Assembly: GCA_943370295.1 (NCBI GenBank)
Contig: CALRQL020000004.1
Coordinates: 124,001 to 188,000, forward strand
DNA from: SB11 sp943370295
GTDB lineage: Bacteria > Bacteroidota > Bacteroidia > UBA8524
Direction of reading: 5' to 3'
Length of the DNA stretch: 64,000 nt
Of the stretch, positions 1 through 9,073 are shown piece by piece. Positions within the stretch are counted from its first letter, which is position 1. Each line of letters opens with the position of its first letter. The translations under genes were made by a program, and so were the position numbers. Under the pieces are notes generated by a model that was not told where the DNA came from, did not search any database, and was given only the letters and a program-made list of their open reading frames with translations.

Positions 1-2
1 AA

Positions 3-494
3 GAGTTTAAGCGAAACGAAATTTTAAGTGTGCCCGATGTAGTACCCAATGAAATATATTTTATCAGTGAAGGCATTGTTAGGGTAATTGTAACCGACCA
101 AGAGGGTACACAACACACTATTTATTTTGCTGCTGAAAACAGTTTTATTGCTGATTATTCATGCTTTATACTCAAACAACCCTCGTTATATTCCCTGCAA
201 GCTATTGAGGCTACCAAAGCCATTGTACTACCCCGCAAAGCAATTGAATGGGGATATGCAAATCTTACACAAGGCGATAAATTGGGTAGATTGGTGGCAG
301 AATCTTATTTCATCTACCACGATAACTTTATTCAAAACCTATACGCCCGCACACCAAAAGAACGGTACGATACCATTGTAAATACGTTTCCAAATATACA
401 CAATCGCGTGCCTCAGCACATGATAGCCTCTTATCTGGGTATTACCTCTGTACACCTTAGCAGGCTAAAAAAAGCAGCCATTAAAAAAACATAA
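3..494 (+). CDS. Crp/Fnr family transcriptional regulator, 5' end outside window
   Basis: The reading frame is open back to base 3 with typical Crp sequence (EFKRNEILSVPDVVPNEIYF), so the GTG at 30 is internal and the gene starts upstream of the window. The visible part has the end of a cyclic-nucleotide-type beta-roll (IYFISEGIVRV) and a C-terminal winged helix with the motif IASYLGITSVHLSRL near the end, as in the many Bacteroidota Crp-like one-component regulators. The ligand is unknown; the residues that bind cAMP in classical CRP are not evident. It precedes a secreted SRPBCC gene and an SDR gene on the same strand, which it may control (inference). Confidence 0.85.
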   Translation, partial: EFKRNEILSVPDVVPNEIYFISEGIVRVIVTDQEGTQHTIYFAAENSFIADYSCFILKQPSLYSLQAIEATKAIVLPRKAIEWGYANLTQGDKLGRLVAESYFIYHDNFIQNLYARTPKERYDTIVNTFPNIHNRVPQHMIASYLGITSVHLSRLKKAAIKKT

Positions 495-554
495 ACAAAT
501 GTTATCGTTTGTGGCCTTTAAGTGCGGGTAAGTTTGTTGATAAAACAACTTACC

Positions 555-1112
555 ATGAAAAGACTATTTATCGCCCCGCTTTTTTTGCTAACAGTATTAT
601 TTTCATTAATGGCTCAAACGGAGGATTCACTCACCATTAACTGGCCACAAAATTACATACCTGAAAAAAGCAGTTTTTATGTACACAATGAAATAATAAT
701 TGATGCTCCGCCCTATGTGGTTTGGGAATTATTGATTGATGCAGAAAGTTGGCCACAATGGTACAAAGGTGCCAGCGGGGTGGATATCATAAACCCTGCC
801 GATACAGTGTTGAAAGAAACATCAGCATTTACCTGGAAAACAATGGGGCTAACATTTACCTCAACCATAAAAGAGTTTCAACCTTATACAAGATTAAGTT
901 GGGAATCGGTTAGAAGCAGTATTCAAGGGTATCACGCATGGCTCATAATTCCCACACCCGGAGGGTGCAAATTAATTACCGACGAGTCACAAAAAGGATG
1001 GTTAACATTTTTTGAAAAAATTTTTCAGCCTAACAAGCTTCGTAAACTGCATGATAAATGGCTTGGTGCGATAAAAAATAAAGCCGAGGCAAGGTTCAAA
1101 TCAACTAATTAA
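555..1112 (+). CDS. Secreted or membrane-anchored SRPBCC (START-like) protein
   Basis: About 185 aa. The start is placed at ATG 555 because it gives a clean signal-peptide-like N-terminus (MKRLFIAPLFLLTVLFSL, then AQTEDS); an upstream GTG at 522 would only add eleven polar residues in front. The body matches the SRPBCC/polyketide-cyclase fold pattern: IIIDAPPYVVWELLIDAESW, then a W-Y and strand-rich region and a long C-terminal helix. Members bind hydrophobic ligands in a cavity; the substrate is not predictable here. The SDR gene starts 5 bp downstream, so the two are probably co-transcribed. The exported location is unusual for this fold but common in Bacteroidota paralogues. Confidence 0.75.
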   Translation: MKRLFIAPLFLLTVLFSLMAQTEDSLTINWPQNYIPEKSSFYVHNEIIIDAPPYVVWELLIDAESWPQWYKGASGVDIINPADTVLKETSAFTWKTMGLTFTSTIKEFQPYTRLSWESVRSSIQGYHAWLIIPTPGGCKLITDESQKGWLTFFEKIFQPNKLRKLHDKWLGAIKNKAEARFKSTN

Positions 1113-1117
1113 GAGTA

Positions 1118-1927
1118 ATGAAACTTACAAATACAGATAAAAACAGATTATTTAACAGCTATGGCGAGTGGGCATTAGTTACCGGTGCTACATCGGGCAT
1201 AGGTCGTCAAATAGCCGTTTTGTTGGCAGGTGCAGGGTTTAATTTGATTATTAATGCCCGAAGTGAAAATATGCTGATAACACTATCAAATGAGCTTATC
1301 CAAAGCTATCGGGTAAAAATAAAAATAGCGTGTTTTGATTTATCAACCGAAGACGGCGTGAAAAAACTGATAGCAACTTGCAATGAGGTAAACATAGGGT
1401 TATTAGTAGCTTCTGCGGGCTTTGGTACATCGGGCACATTTATTACATCGTCCGTTCAAAACGAGCAGAATATGCTGCGCGTAAACTGCGAAGCAGTGAT
1501 GTTGCTCACCCACCATTTTAGCAAAGTATTTGCAAGCCAACAACGTGGCGGCATTATTTTACTTAGCTCAATGGTTGGTTTTCAGGGGGTACCTTATGCG
1601 GCACATTATGCCGCCACAAAAGCCTACATACAAACCTTGGCCGAAGGTATTTATCACGAGTTGAAGCCGTTTGGCGTTGATGTGCTGGCTGCTGCACCGG
1701 GGCCTGTTAAAAGTGGCTTTGGTGAGCGTGCAGATATGAACATGAAGGTTGCATTAACCACGCAGCAAGTAGCAGTGCCTATACTAAAAGCATTGGGCAA
1801 AAGAACAACCGTATTGCCCGGTGTGCTTACTAAGCTATTGGTATATTCATTGCGCACAGTACCCCGTAGCATAAAGGTGCTGATTATGAAACAAGTGATG
1901 AAGGGAATGACCCAACACCGGTATTAA
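1118..1927 (+). CDS. Short-chain dehydrogenase/reductase (SDR), classical type
   Basis: 269 aa, close to the usual classical SDR length. The cofactor motif TGATSGIG sits at residues 22-29, followed by ASAG (the NNAG equivalent) near 98-101. The active site is Ser151, Tyr164 and Lys168 (YAATK). It catalyses an NAD(P)-dependent oxidoreduction; the substrate cannot be read from sequence. The Arg after the glycine motif and Arg48 suggest an NADP preference, which is inference. It follows the SRPBCC gene by 5 bp and probably shares its transcript. Confidence 0.9.
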   Translation: MKLTNTDKNRLFNSYGEWALVTGATSGIGRQIAVLLAGAGFNLIINARSENMLITLSNELIQSYRVKIKIACFDLSTEDGVKKLIATCNEVNIGLLVASAGFGTSGTFITSSVQNEQNMLRVNCEAVMLLTHHFSKVFASQQRGGIILLSSMVGFQGVPYAAHYAATKAYIQTLAEGIYHELKPFGVDVLAAAPGPVKSGFGERADMNMKVALTTQQVAVPILKALGKRTTVLPGVLTKLLVYSLRTVPRSIKVLIMKQVMKGMTQHRY

Positions 1928-2044
1928 TTGCCAAGAATCTATAATGCGTTGGAATACAGTGATTACGTTTAAAACTGATTTCCATCATATTTCTTGTGGT
2001 AGCACGGGGTGAATTTTGCGGATTAAAATTTTCTGAAAAACCGT

Positions 2045-3292
2045 ATGTTTGGGCGTACATCCTACCATATTGAAAAAATGAATAATGCCGAAGGGTTAGA
2101 AGCCCTGTTTGAATACGCCACAGAAGGTATATTGGTTACTAACAGTGTTGGAGATATCATTAGGGTAAATCCGGCCACTGAGCGACTTTTTGGCTACGAA
2201 AAGGGTGAGCTAATAGGCAAACAGGTTGAAATGCTGGTACCCATGAAGCATAGGGGGGCACATGTTGCCAATAGGGAAAAGTACTACGGCGGCCCCCACC
2301 CCCGCTCAATGGGCATTGGGCTTGATTTGAAGGGTAAACGTAAAGATAATACAGAGTTTCCGTTAGAAATAAGTTTAAGCCCTTTTACATCGGGCGGTGA
2401 AACTTTTGTGATTGCGTTTATTGTGGATATTACCCTGCGTAAGATTGCCGAGGATAAACTTAAAAACTACTCTATTGAGTTGGAGAAACAAGTGGAGGAT
2501 CGCACCATGATTTTGCGTGAAGCCATTAGTGAGTTAGAGAAAACTAAAGAGGAGTTACACGAGGCATTACAAAACGAAAAGAAACTGAACGACCTTAAAT
2601 CGAGGTTTGTGTCACTGGTATCGCACGAATTTCGCACCCCGCTGGCAGGTATATTGTCTTCACTTTCGTTGGTGCGTAAATATGGGGAATTGAATGAGCC
2701 CGATAAGCAGGTGAAACACATTGCTCGTATCAAAGAATCAGTAAATAGTCTCACGGATATTTTGAACGATATGCTTTCTATCAGCAAATTGGAAGAAGGT
2801 AAAGTAGTAGCAAACCCTGAGACGGTTAACTTTAAAGAGTTTGCCATTGATATTGTGAATGACTTGCAGGCATTGGCCAAAGCGAATCAGAAAATTGCAT
2901 ACGTACATACAGGGGTAGAAGAATTGCAAATTGATAAAAAAATCAAGCGCCACATTCTTTTCAACCTTGTTTCTAATGCTATTAAGTTTTCGCCTGAAGG
3001 GGCGGTAATTCATGTTATGTCCTTAGCTGATGAGGAAGGTTTAATACTTACCATAAAGGACGAAGGAATTGGTATATCAGCCGAAGACCAAGCGCACCTT
3101 TTTGAGCGGTTTTTTAGAGGACACAACGTTACCAACATACAAGGCACGGGCCTTGGGTTAAATATTGTATTAAAATATGTTGAAATGTTGAACGGTACAA
3201 TAAAGGTAGATAGTGAACTGAACAAAGGCACTACTTTTACAATAAAATTCCCTAATCACAACAGTTATGAGCAAGAAAATACTATTAATTGA
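2045..3292 (+). CDS. PAS-domain hybrid-free sensor histidine kinase
   Basis: 415 aa, with no membrane segments, so it should sense a cytoplasmic signal. The order is: PAS domain at about residues 15-130, coiled coil at about 133-185, HisKA with the phospho-acceptor His194 in SHEFRTPL, then HATPase_c with an N-box (NLVSNAIKF), DEGIGI, FERFFRG and GTGLGLNI motifs. The next gene, a response regulator, overlaps it by 26 bp, which indicates a translationally coupled two-component pair. The start is ATG 2045; Met12 at 2078 is a possible alternative because a TATGTTTG sequence resembling a Bacteroidota -7 element overlaps the first codon. Confidence 0.92.
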   Translation: MFGRTSYHIEKMNNAEGLEALFEYATEGILVTNSVGDIIRVNPATERLFGYEKGELIGKQVEMLVPMKHRGAHVANREKYYGGPHPRSMGIGLDLKGKRKDNTEFPLEISLSPFTSGGETFVIAFIVDITLRKIAEDKLKNYSIELEKQVEDRTMILREAISELEKTKEELHEALQNEKKLNDLKSRFVSLVSHEFRTPLAGILSSLSLVRKYGELNEPDKQVKHIARIKESVNSLTDILNDMLSISKLEEGKVVANPETVNFKEFAIDIVNDLQALAKANQKIAYVHTGVEELQIDKKIKRHILFNLVSNAIKFSPEGAVIHVMSLADEEGLILTIKDEGIGISAEDQAHLFERFFRGHNVTNIQGTGLGLNIVLKYVEMLNGTIKVDSELNKGTTFTIKFPNHNSYEQENTIN

Positions 3293-4328
3293 GGATAATG
3301 AACTGATACGTGAAAACACTGCCGAAATATTAGAGTTGGCGGGGTATAATGCTATTGTGGCAGTAAACGGGAAAGAAGGGATTGAGTTAGTGCATAAAGA
3401 AAAACCAGACTTAATAATATGTGATATTATGATGCCTGTTTTAGATGGGTACGGGGTATTACATCTGCTATCTAAAAACGAAGAAACAGCAAGCATTCCG
3501 TTTATATTTTTGACAGCTAAGGCAGAGCGCAGCGATTTTAGAAAAGGAATGGAAATGGGAGCCGATGATTACCTTACCAAACCGTTTGACGATATTGAGC
3601 TATTAAGTGCCGTTGAAAGCCGGTTGAAAAAAAGCGAGTTGCTTAAAAAAGAGTTTACCAAAAATATCGACGGTCTTACGGATTTCTTTTCAACTGCGCG
3701 TGAGTTTGAAGATTTAAAAAAATTGTCGGAAAACAAGGAGCTGCGTCGTTGCAAGAAGAAAGAAGTAATTTATAACGAGGATAATTACCCCAAAGGCATT
3801 TACTTCATCAACTCGGGGAAGGTGAAAACATACCGCACCAACGATGATGGCAAGGAATTTATAACAGGGCTGTTTGGTGCCGGGGATTTTTTTGGGTACC
3901 TTCCTTTACTTGAAGATGGCAAATATGCTGATACTGCATCAGCGTTAGAAGATGCTGAAATATACCTGATACCTAAGGATGATTTCTTTTCGCTGCTTAC
4001 CAACAACAGTGGCGTGGCGCGTAAGTTTATAAGAATGCTGTCAGGCAGTTTGCAAGAGAAAGAAGAACGCTTATTAAAGCTGGCGTATAACTCGGTACGC
4101 AAACGGGTGGCCGAGGCTTTGGTGGCCATTTACCACCGCTATAACACCAATAACGAAGAGCATTTCAGTATCAATCTTTCTCGCGAAGATTTGGCCGGTA
4201 TTGTAGGTACATCGCAAGAAACAGCTATCCGAACTCTAAGTGATTTTAAGGATGAAAACCTGATAGCAATCAAAGCCGGTAAAATTGATATTCTGAATTT
4301 AGACAAGCTGGCTGCATTAAAGAACTGA
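3267..4328 (+). CDS. Response regulator with receiver, cNMP-binding-like and Crp-type HTH domains
   Basis: 353 aa. The N-terminal receiver has acidic residues D10 and E9, phospho-acceptor D53 (CDIMMPVLDG), Thr in LTAK near 82 and Lys in LTKPF near 104. Residues at about 150-255 form a Crp-like effector beta-roll (GIYFINSGKVKTYRT), and the C-terminus is a Crp winged helix (SREDLAGIVGTSQETAIRTL). Phosphorylation from the overlapping kinase would thus feed into a Crp/Fnr-type DNA-binding output rather than OmpR or NarL. This receiver plus Crp fusion is found in Bacteroidota. Target genes are unknown. Confidence 0.92.
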   Translation: MSKKILLIEDNELIRENTAEILELAGYNAIVAVNGKEGIELVHKEKPDLIICDIMMPVLDGYGVLHLLSKNEETASIPFIFLTAKAERSDFRKGMEMGADDYLTKPFDDIELLSAVESRLKKSELLKKEFTKNIDGLTDFFSTAREFEDLKKLSENKELRRCKKKEVIYNEDNYPKGIYFINSGKVKTYRTNDDGKEFITGLFGAGDFFGYLPLLEDGKYADTASALEDAEIYLIPKDDFFSLLTNNSGVARKFIRMLSGSLQEKEERLLKLAYNSVRKRVAEALVAIYHRYNTNNEEHFSINLSREDLAGIVGTSQETAIRTLSDFKDENLIAIKAGKIDILNLDKLAALKN

Positions 4329-4485
4329 CCCCTCAGGCAAAAGATTGATTATTCTCAATGCTGACGGCTGATATTTATCATAGTTAGGCAGCTAAAGCCA
4401 TTTTAACTTTGTATTGTAGCCCATACAATTGGGTAATGATTGCCTTATTTTTTAAGGAAACACAAGGAGTATAAAGAATACTAAG

Positions 4486-4896
4486 ATGGTAATTACTATA
4501 AACGATACTACTAGGATACAGCATATAAAAGAGGAGTTTAACTTGTTGTTTCCTTACCTGAAAATTGAGTTTTTCAGCAAACCCCACCATTTGGGCGAAG
4601 GCTCGCCTAAAATGCAGATTACCTCAGAGAATAGAACGTTGGGTGAGTGTAGGAGCAAGCATAACAGCGGGTTGATTGAAATAGATCCGATGATGGCCGT
4701 TGCTGATTTAGAGCGGGCATTTAGCGATAACTACGGATTGAACATACAGGTTTTTAGAAAATCAGGGAAGGTGTGGCTTGAAACTACCGTTACCGATAAA
4801 TGGAGTTTAAAGGAGCAAAACGCCCAAGGTGAGTTGGTAACCCAACACATGACAAGGCAAGAAAATATAAATGCTGTTAACGATGAAATACAATAA
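4486..4896 (+). CDS. Conserved hypothetical protein following the two-component system
   Basis: 136 aa, soluble, with no signal peptide. It has an alternating strand/helix pattern with a region resembling SENRTLGECRSKHNSG and a C-terminal TDKWSLKEQN segment. No family is recognised with confidence. The gene lies 157 bp after the response regulator on the same strand and converges with trkH. Its position suggests it may belong to the regulon of the preceding regulator, which is only inference. Confidence 0.65.
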   Translation: MVITINDTTRIQHIKEEFNLLFPYLKIEFFSKPHHLGEGSPKMQITSENRTLGECRSKHNSGLIEIDPMMAVADLERAFSDNYGLNIQVFRKSGKVWLETTVTDKWSLKEQNAQGELVTQHMTRQENINAVNDEIQ

Positions 4897-4919
4897 GCAT
4901 TGCCTGTAAACACACAGGA

Positions 4920-6716
4920 CTAGCCTATCATAATGTGTGAGTTGGGGTATTTGAAGGCGTTGGTTTCCACTTCTTTACTTAAAGCAAAGGCAAGGGTTAA
5001 TATACCCACACGGCCTACAAACATACTGATAATCAATACTATTTTGCTGGCATCGGAAAGCGAGGCAGTTATGCCCGTGCTAAGTCCAACGGTTGCAAAT
5101 GCAGATACTTCTTCAAACAACAATCGTATGATCGGTATATCGGGGTCGGTAATGCTTAGTATAAATGTACAAACAAACACATACGTAGCCGAGAACACAA
5201 AAATGGCAAATGCCTTATAAATCAAGTCGTGCGAAATAGTGCGTCTGCCCAGTGTAATCATCTTTTTGCCGCGTATAGTAGCCCACATCGAAGCAAAAAT
5301 CACTACAAACGTACTGGTTTTTATACCACCACCTGTAGAACCTGATGAAGCACCCACAAACATTAAGAAGATAAATATAATGAGGATGGGAGTGCCTAAA
5401 ATACTCATGTCAACAGTATTGAAACCCGCGGTACGTGTGATGGTGGATTGAAATACCGAGGCTACCATTGCAGGGAAAAGCTCCATGCCCTTTATTGCAT
5501 TGTTCTTCTCTAAAAAGTAAAAGCAAATGGCACCAAAAACAACCAATGCAATACTGGTATAAAAAGCTATTTGGGTACTTAGCTTCCACTTTTTCCAAGG
5601 CATTTTAAGACGTTTGCGAAGGTTATCCACTTCAAACATATCGCGCATGGCGGGGAAACCTAATGAACCAAAGAAAACGGTGGCAGCAACTACCAAGTGT
5701 AAAATGTATTTATCGCTGACGCCCGGTTCGTATAAGTTGTTGGTGAATAACGAAAAACCGGCATTACAAAATGCTGAAATCGCATGGAAAATGGATGAAA
5801 ACACTTTATCGCCACTTGACGCAAAAGGATAATTGTTCCAAAGCATATACAGGCAGGTTGCCGATATGGCTTCAATGGCGATGGTATAAACAAATATCTT
5901 GCGTATTAAGCCGTAAGAACCTATCAATGAGTCCGTATCAAGCATTTGCTGCAAAGCATATTGGTGCTTAATACCCACCCCTTTTTTGTAGAACGTAGCA
6001 AAATAGGTGGCAAAAGTGATAATACCCAAGCCGCCTAATTGTATCAACATCAGAATAAGTATCTGACCCTTAAAGTTAAAATAGGTAGCGGTATCTGCTA
6101 CCGTTAAACCCGTTACACAAGAAGCACTGGCCGAGGTGAACAGTGCATCAATAAAACGCATGCTGGTGCCGGTGGTGTTAATAGAAGGGAGGCACAAAAG
6201 TCCGGCTCCGCCCAAAATAAGTATCACAAACGACCACACAAACAGTGCTCCCGGTTTTAGCGGGATTTTACCAAAATCGCGAGTAGATTTAATAAACTCT
6301 ATGATTACCAGTAGTATAAGGAAAAACTGGATAAAGAAGGCGTACTTGGTGCTCATCGGGTCGATGCGCAAGTATGAAAAAAGCGCATTGATGATGGGGA
6401 ACTCAAACACATAATAGCTGATACCGTCATAAATAACCAGCATCAGCAAAAATGCTTCGAGCCACGTTTGCCGCAAAAAAGCCTTTGGCTGCTGTGCAAT
6501 AATGACCTTTACCGTGTAGTTAAGTATGAAAACTAAGAAGAACAGCTTGTTTACCGTAAGCAATAAATCGCGGGTTTCTTGTGGGTGCGGAAAGCCGTGG
6601 TAATATACTGTAGTACCTATTACCAATATTGAAACCAATACTAATAAAACCCGCAGTATGTTTTGAATTAGCTTGCGGTTTTCAAATATGAAATGCTTAA
6701 CGGTATCTTTTACCAT
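4920..6716 (-). CDS. trkH: TrkH/KtrB-family potassium uptake membrane subunit
   Basis: 598 aa integral membrane protein with the four pore-loop repeats of the superfamily of K+ transporters. The filter segments are ASCVTGLTV, FCNAGFSLF, TRTAGFNTVD and FATVGLSTG. About two extra N-terminal helices precede the first MPM repeat. It mediates K+ (possibly Na+-coupled) uptake across the inner membrane and normally works with an RCK/TrkA-type cytoplasmic regulator. Such a gene is not adjacent but lies at 44907-45602. It is the last gene of an apparent operon after the aminotransferase and the PfkB kinase, with an 11-bp gap. Confidence 0.93.
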   Translation of the reverse strand: MVKDTVKHFIFENRKLIQNILRVLLVLVSILVIGTTVYYHGFPHPQETRDLLLTVNKLFFLVFILNYTVKVIIAQQPKAFLRQTWLEAFLLMLVIYDGISYYVFEFPIINALFSYLRIDPMSTKYAFFIQFFLILLVIIEFIKSTRDFGKIPLKPGALFVWSFVILILGGAGLLCLPSINTTGTSMRFIDALFTSASASCVTGLTVADTATYFNFKGQILILMLIQLGGLGIITFATYFATFYKKGVGIKHQYALQQMLDTDSLIGSYGLIRKIFVYTIAIEAISATCLYMLWNNYPFASSGDKVFSSIFHAISAFCNAGFSLFTNNLYEPGVSDKYILHLVVAATVFFGSLGFPAMRDMFEVDNLRKRLKMPWKKWKLSTQIAFYTSIALVVFGAICFYFLEKNNAIKGMELFPAMVASVFQSTITRTAGFNTVDMSILGTPILIIFIFLMFVGASSGSTGGGIKTSTFVVIFASMWATIRGKKMITLGRRTISHDLIYKAFAIFVFSATYVFVCTFILSITDPDIPIIRLLFEEVSAFATVGLSTGITASLSDASKIVLIISMFVGRVGILTLAFALSKEVETNAFKYPNSHIMIG

Positions 6717-6727
6717 AGTGGTAAAAC

Positions 6728-7714
6728 TTAATTATAAAGTCTGATGGCTTCGTGCAGTAAAAGGTCTTTCTCAATAGGAACTACTCCCACTTTTTCGCAT
6801 ACCAATCCTCCTGCAATGTTTGATAAAAACGCTGTGGTTTTCATATCGGTGTTCAAAGCCAAACAAAGTGCAGCTACACTCACCACTGTATCACCTGCGC
6901 CGCTCACATCGGCAATATTGCGTACATGGGCAGGTATGTGGTGGTAGTCGGTATGGTCGGTTATCATTACGCCTAATTCACTAAGGGTAACCATTACCAT
7001 AGGGTTGTTTAATAGCTGTTTCAGTTGGGCGATGGCCTCTTTTAACTTCGCAAGGTCTTTCAGGTTTTCATCGGTTTTTAATCCCTCTTTTATTTCTTTT
7101 AAGTTGGGTTTGAACAATGTAGCCTGTTTATAATGGGCAAAGTTTACCTTTTTAGGGTCAACAATGGTAGGAATATTATGCTGTTGAGCTAAGGCAATAA
7201 TTTCTTTGATGTTTTCAGCTGTAAGAACTCCTTTATCGTAATCTTCAAAAATTACAACGTCCATTTGCGGCAATAACTCACCTATAGCTGCAACCAACTG
7301 ATTACTTTCAGCGGTGGTAACAGGTGTGGTTATTTCCTCATCAATGCGCAGCATTTGAGCATTATTGCCAATAATACGGGTTTTAACTGTGGTAGGTCTG
7401 CTAGGGGATGCTACCAGCCCGTTATGGTTAATTCCGGCTTGGGTAAACAGTTTTTTTATTTCAAATCCACCCTCGTCATCACCAATTACCGAGCATATAT
7501 AAGGTTGTGCACCCAATGCTTTTACATTTAGTGCTACGTTGGCTGCACCACCCAAACGTTGTTCTTTTCCCGTTACCGATACTACGGGCACAGGTGCTTC
7601 GGGCGAAATGCGCTCTACCTTACCTACTATATAGGCATCAATCATCACATCGCCTACAATCAGAACTTTTAGGCGGTTAAAATCTTCAAACAGGCGGTTA
7701 AAATCAACACTCAT
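6728..7714 (-). CDS. rfaE1: PfkB-family kinase, D-glycero-beta-D-manno-heptose-7-phosphate kinase type
   Basis: 328 aa. The N-terminal half has VGDVMIDAYIVGKVERISPE and LGGAANVALNVKALG, which are characteristic of RfaE/HldE kinase domains. The C-terminal half has the PfkB signature GAGDT, with its Asp as catalytic base. The enzyme phosphorylates heptose-7-phosphate at C1 on the way to ADP-heptose for lipopolysaccharide. There is no fused cytidylyltransferase-like domain, so this is the stand-alone RfaE1 form. The gene overlaps the upstream aminotransferase by 4 bp. Assignment to the heptose substrate is by family resemblance; another sugar kinase role is possible. Confidence 0.88.
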   Translation of the reverse strand: MSVDFNRLFEDFNRLKVLIVGDVMIDAYIVGKVERISPEAPVPVVSVTGKEQRLGGAANVALNVKALGAQPYICSVIGDDEGGFEIKKLFTQAGINHNGLVASPSRPTTVKTRIIGNNAQMLRIDEEITTPVTTAESNQLVAAIGELLPQMDVVIFEDYDKGVLTAENIKEIIALAQQHNIPTIVDPKKVNFAHYKQATLFKPNLKEIKEGLKTDENLKDLAKLKEAIAQLKQLLNNPMVMVTLSELGVMITDHTDYHHIPAHVRNIADVSGAGDTVVSVAALCLALNTDMKTTAFLSNIAGGLVCEKVGVVPIEKDLLLHEAIRLYN

Positions 7715-8907
7715 TTCAATTTGGCCAGTGCTTGTTCAATTTTGGTAAAAGCTTCTTTCAAATCAGCTTCGCCTGCCGCGTATGAAAGGCGAAGATTATT
7801 ATTACAGCCGAATGCTTCGCCTGTAACAGTGGTTACGTGTGCGTGCTCAAGTATAAACATACTTAAGTCTGTAGCCGTTTGTATTGTTGTGTTTTCATAC
7901 TTTTTGCCGAAGTAATCACTCACTTCAGGGAAAACATAAAAAGCACCATCGGGTACATTGCACTTAAAGCCAGATATGTTTTTCATTAACTCAAGCACCA
8001 AATTTCTGCGTTGGTGAAATGTGTTGCACATTTGGCGGGTAGGCTCAATAGATTGCGTTAGCGCAGCTATGGCCGCACGTTGCGCTATTGAGTTGGTGCC
8101 CGATGTGAACTGTCCTTGCAATTTTTCGCAAGCGGCTGCAATGGGTTTTGGTGCTCCAATGTAGCCAATACGCCAGCCTGTCATGGCATACGCCTTTGAT
8201 ACGCCGTTTACCACAATAGCGCGGTTGCGGAGGTTCTCAAAACTTGCAAGGCTTTCGTGTTTGCCAACGTAGTTTATGTGTTCGTAAATTTCATCGCTCA
8301 CCACATATACCTGCGGATATTTATCCAGCATGGCAGCAATGGCTTCCATCTCAGCACGGTTATATACACTGCCGCTTGGGTTGCAGGGCGATGAAAACAT
8401 CATCAGTTTTGTTTTTGGGGTAATGTGGGCTTCAATTTGCTCAGCTGTTACCTTAAAATCCTGCTCAATGCCGGCATAAATCAAAACGGGTTTACCACCC
8501 GCAAACTCAACCATTGATGCATAACTCACCCAAAAAGGGGCAGGGATTACTACTTCGTCGCCGGGATTAACGATGGATAGCACCACGTTCATCAGCGATT
8601 GTTTAGCCCCTGTAGAAACTACTACTTGGTCGGGGGTAAAGGTTAAATTATTCTCGCGGCTGAACTTGGAACACACCGCCTCACGGAGATCGAGAAAACC
8701 TGCCACGGGGGTGTAGTGCGTATAATTATCGTGAATGGCTTGTATTGCAGCTTCTTTAATGTGTTGGGGAGTATCAAAATCGGGCTCACCCAAACTAAGG
8801 TTAATTACCTTATGGCCTTTGGCGGCCAACTCGCGGCCCAGTTTGGCCATGCCCAGCGTTTGCGATTCGGCAAATGAATTAACCCTGTCGGCTATTTGTA
8901 ATGTCAT
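7711..8907 (-). CDS. aspC: Class I/II PLP-dependent aminotransferase, aspartate-aminotransferase type
   Basis: 398 aa. It shows the fold-type I layout: NLSLGEPDFDTPQHI at the N-terminus, GAKQSLMNVV for the phosphate site, SPCNPSG, the DEIYEHI segment, and the PLP lysine in SKAYAMTGWRIGY followed by a substrate-binding Arg. It is of the Ib subgroup typical of bacterial aspartate/prephenate aminotransferases and should interconvert aspartate and 2-oxoglutarate with oxaloacetate and glutamate. It is first in the operon with rfaE1 and trkH. The substrate range is inferred from family. Confidence 0.92.
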   Translation of the reverse strand: MTLQIADRVNSFAESQTLGMAKLGRELAAKGHKVINLSLGEPDFDTPQHIKEAAIQAIHDNYTHYTPVAGFLDLREAVCSKFSRENNLTFTPDQVVVSTGAKQSLMNVVLSIVNPGDEVVIPAPFWVSYASMVEFAGGKPVLIYAGIEQDFKVTAEQIEAHITPKTKLMMFSSPCNPSGSVYNRAEMEAIAAMLDKYPQVYVVSDEIYEHINYVGKHESLASFENLRNRAIVVNGVSKAYAMTGWRIGYIGAPKPIAAACEKLQGQFTSGTNSIAQRAAIAALTQSIEPTRQMCNTFHQRRNLVLELMKNISGFKCNVPDGAFYVFPEVSDYFGKKYENTTIQTATDLSMFILEHAHVTTVTGEAFGCNNNLRLSYAAGEADLKEAFTKIEQALAKLK

Positions 8908-9004
8908 CCGTCAATATCTAAAATGCGAATATATAGATTTTACGGGCTTGCGGTGTTTCATTTACATAATTTTGATTGTACCGCATAAATACACCCTTAC
9001 AAAT

Positions 9005-9037
9005 TAAAAAAGCGGAACAATACTTAATTGTCCCGCC
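9005..9037 (-). terminator. Rho-independent terminator of the sigma/anti-sigma operon
   Basis: The imperfect hairpin GCGGAACAAT / ATTGTCCCGC has one A-C mismatch and a 5-nt loop at 9012-9036. On the minus strand it is followed by a run of T (bases 9005-9011 read as A on the plus strand). It lies about 40 bp beyond the anti-sigma stop. A second, perfect 16-bp palindrome (GCTTGTTATAACAAGC, 9056-9071) sits directly after the stop codon. Confidence 0.7.
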
Positions 9038-9073
9038 CTTTGTTGTTGGAATGAGGCTTGTTATAACAAGCTT

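Noticed and set aside
4903..4918. Terminator between the 136-aa gene and trkH
   Set aside because: CCTGT-AAACAC-ACAGG can pair, but there is no T-run on either strand and the stem is only 5 bp.
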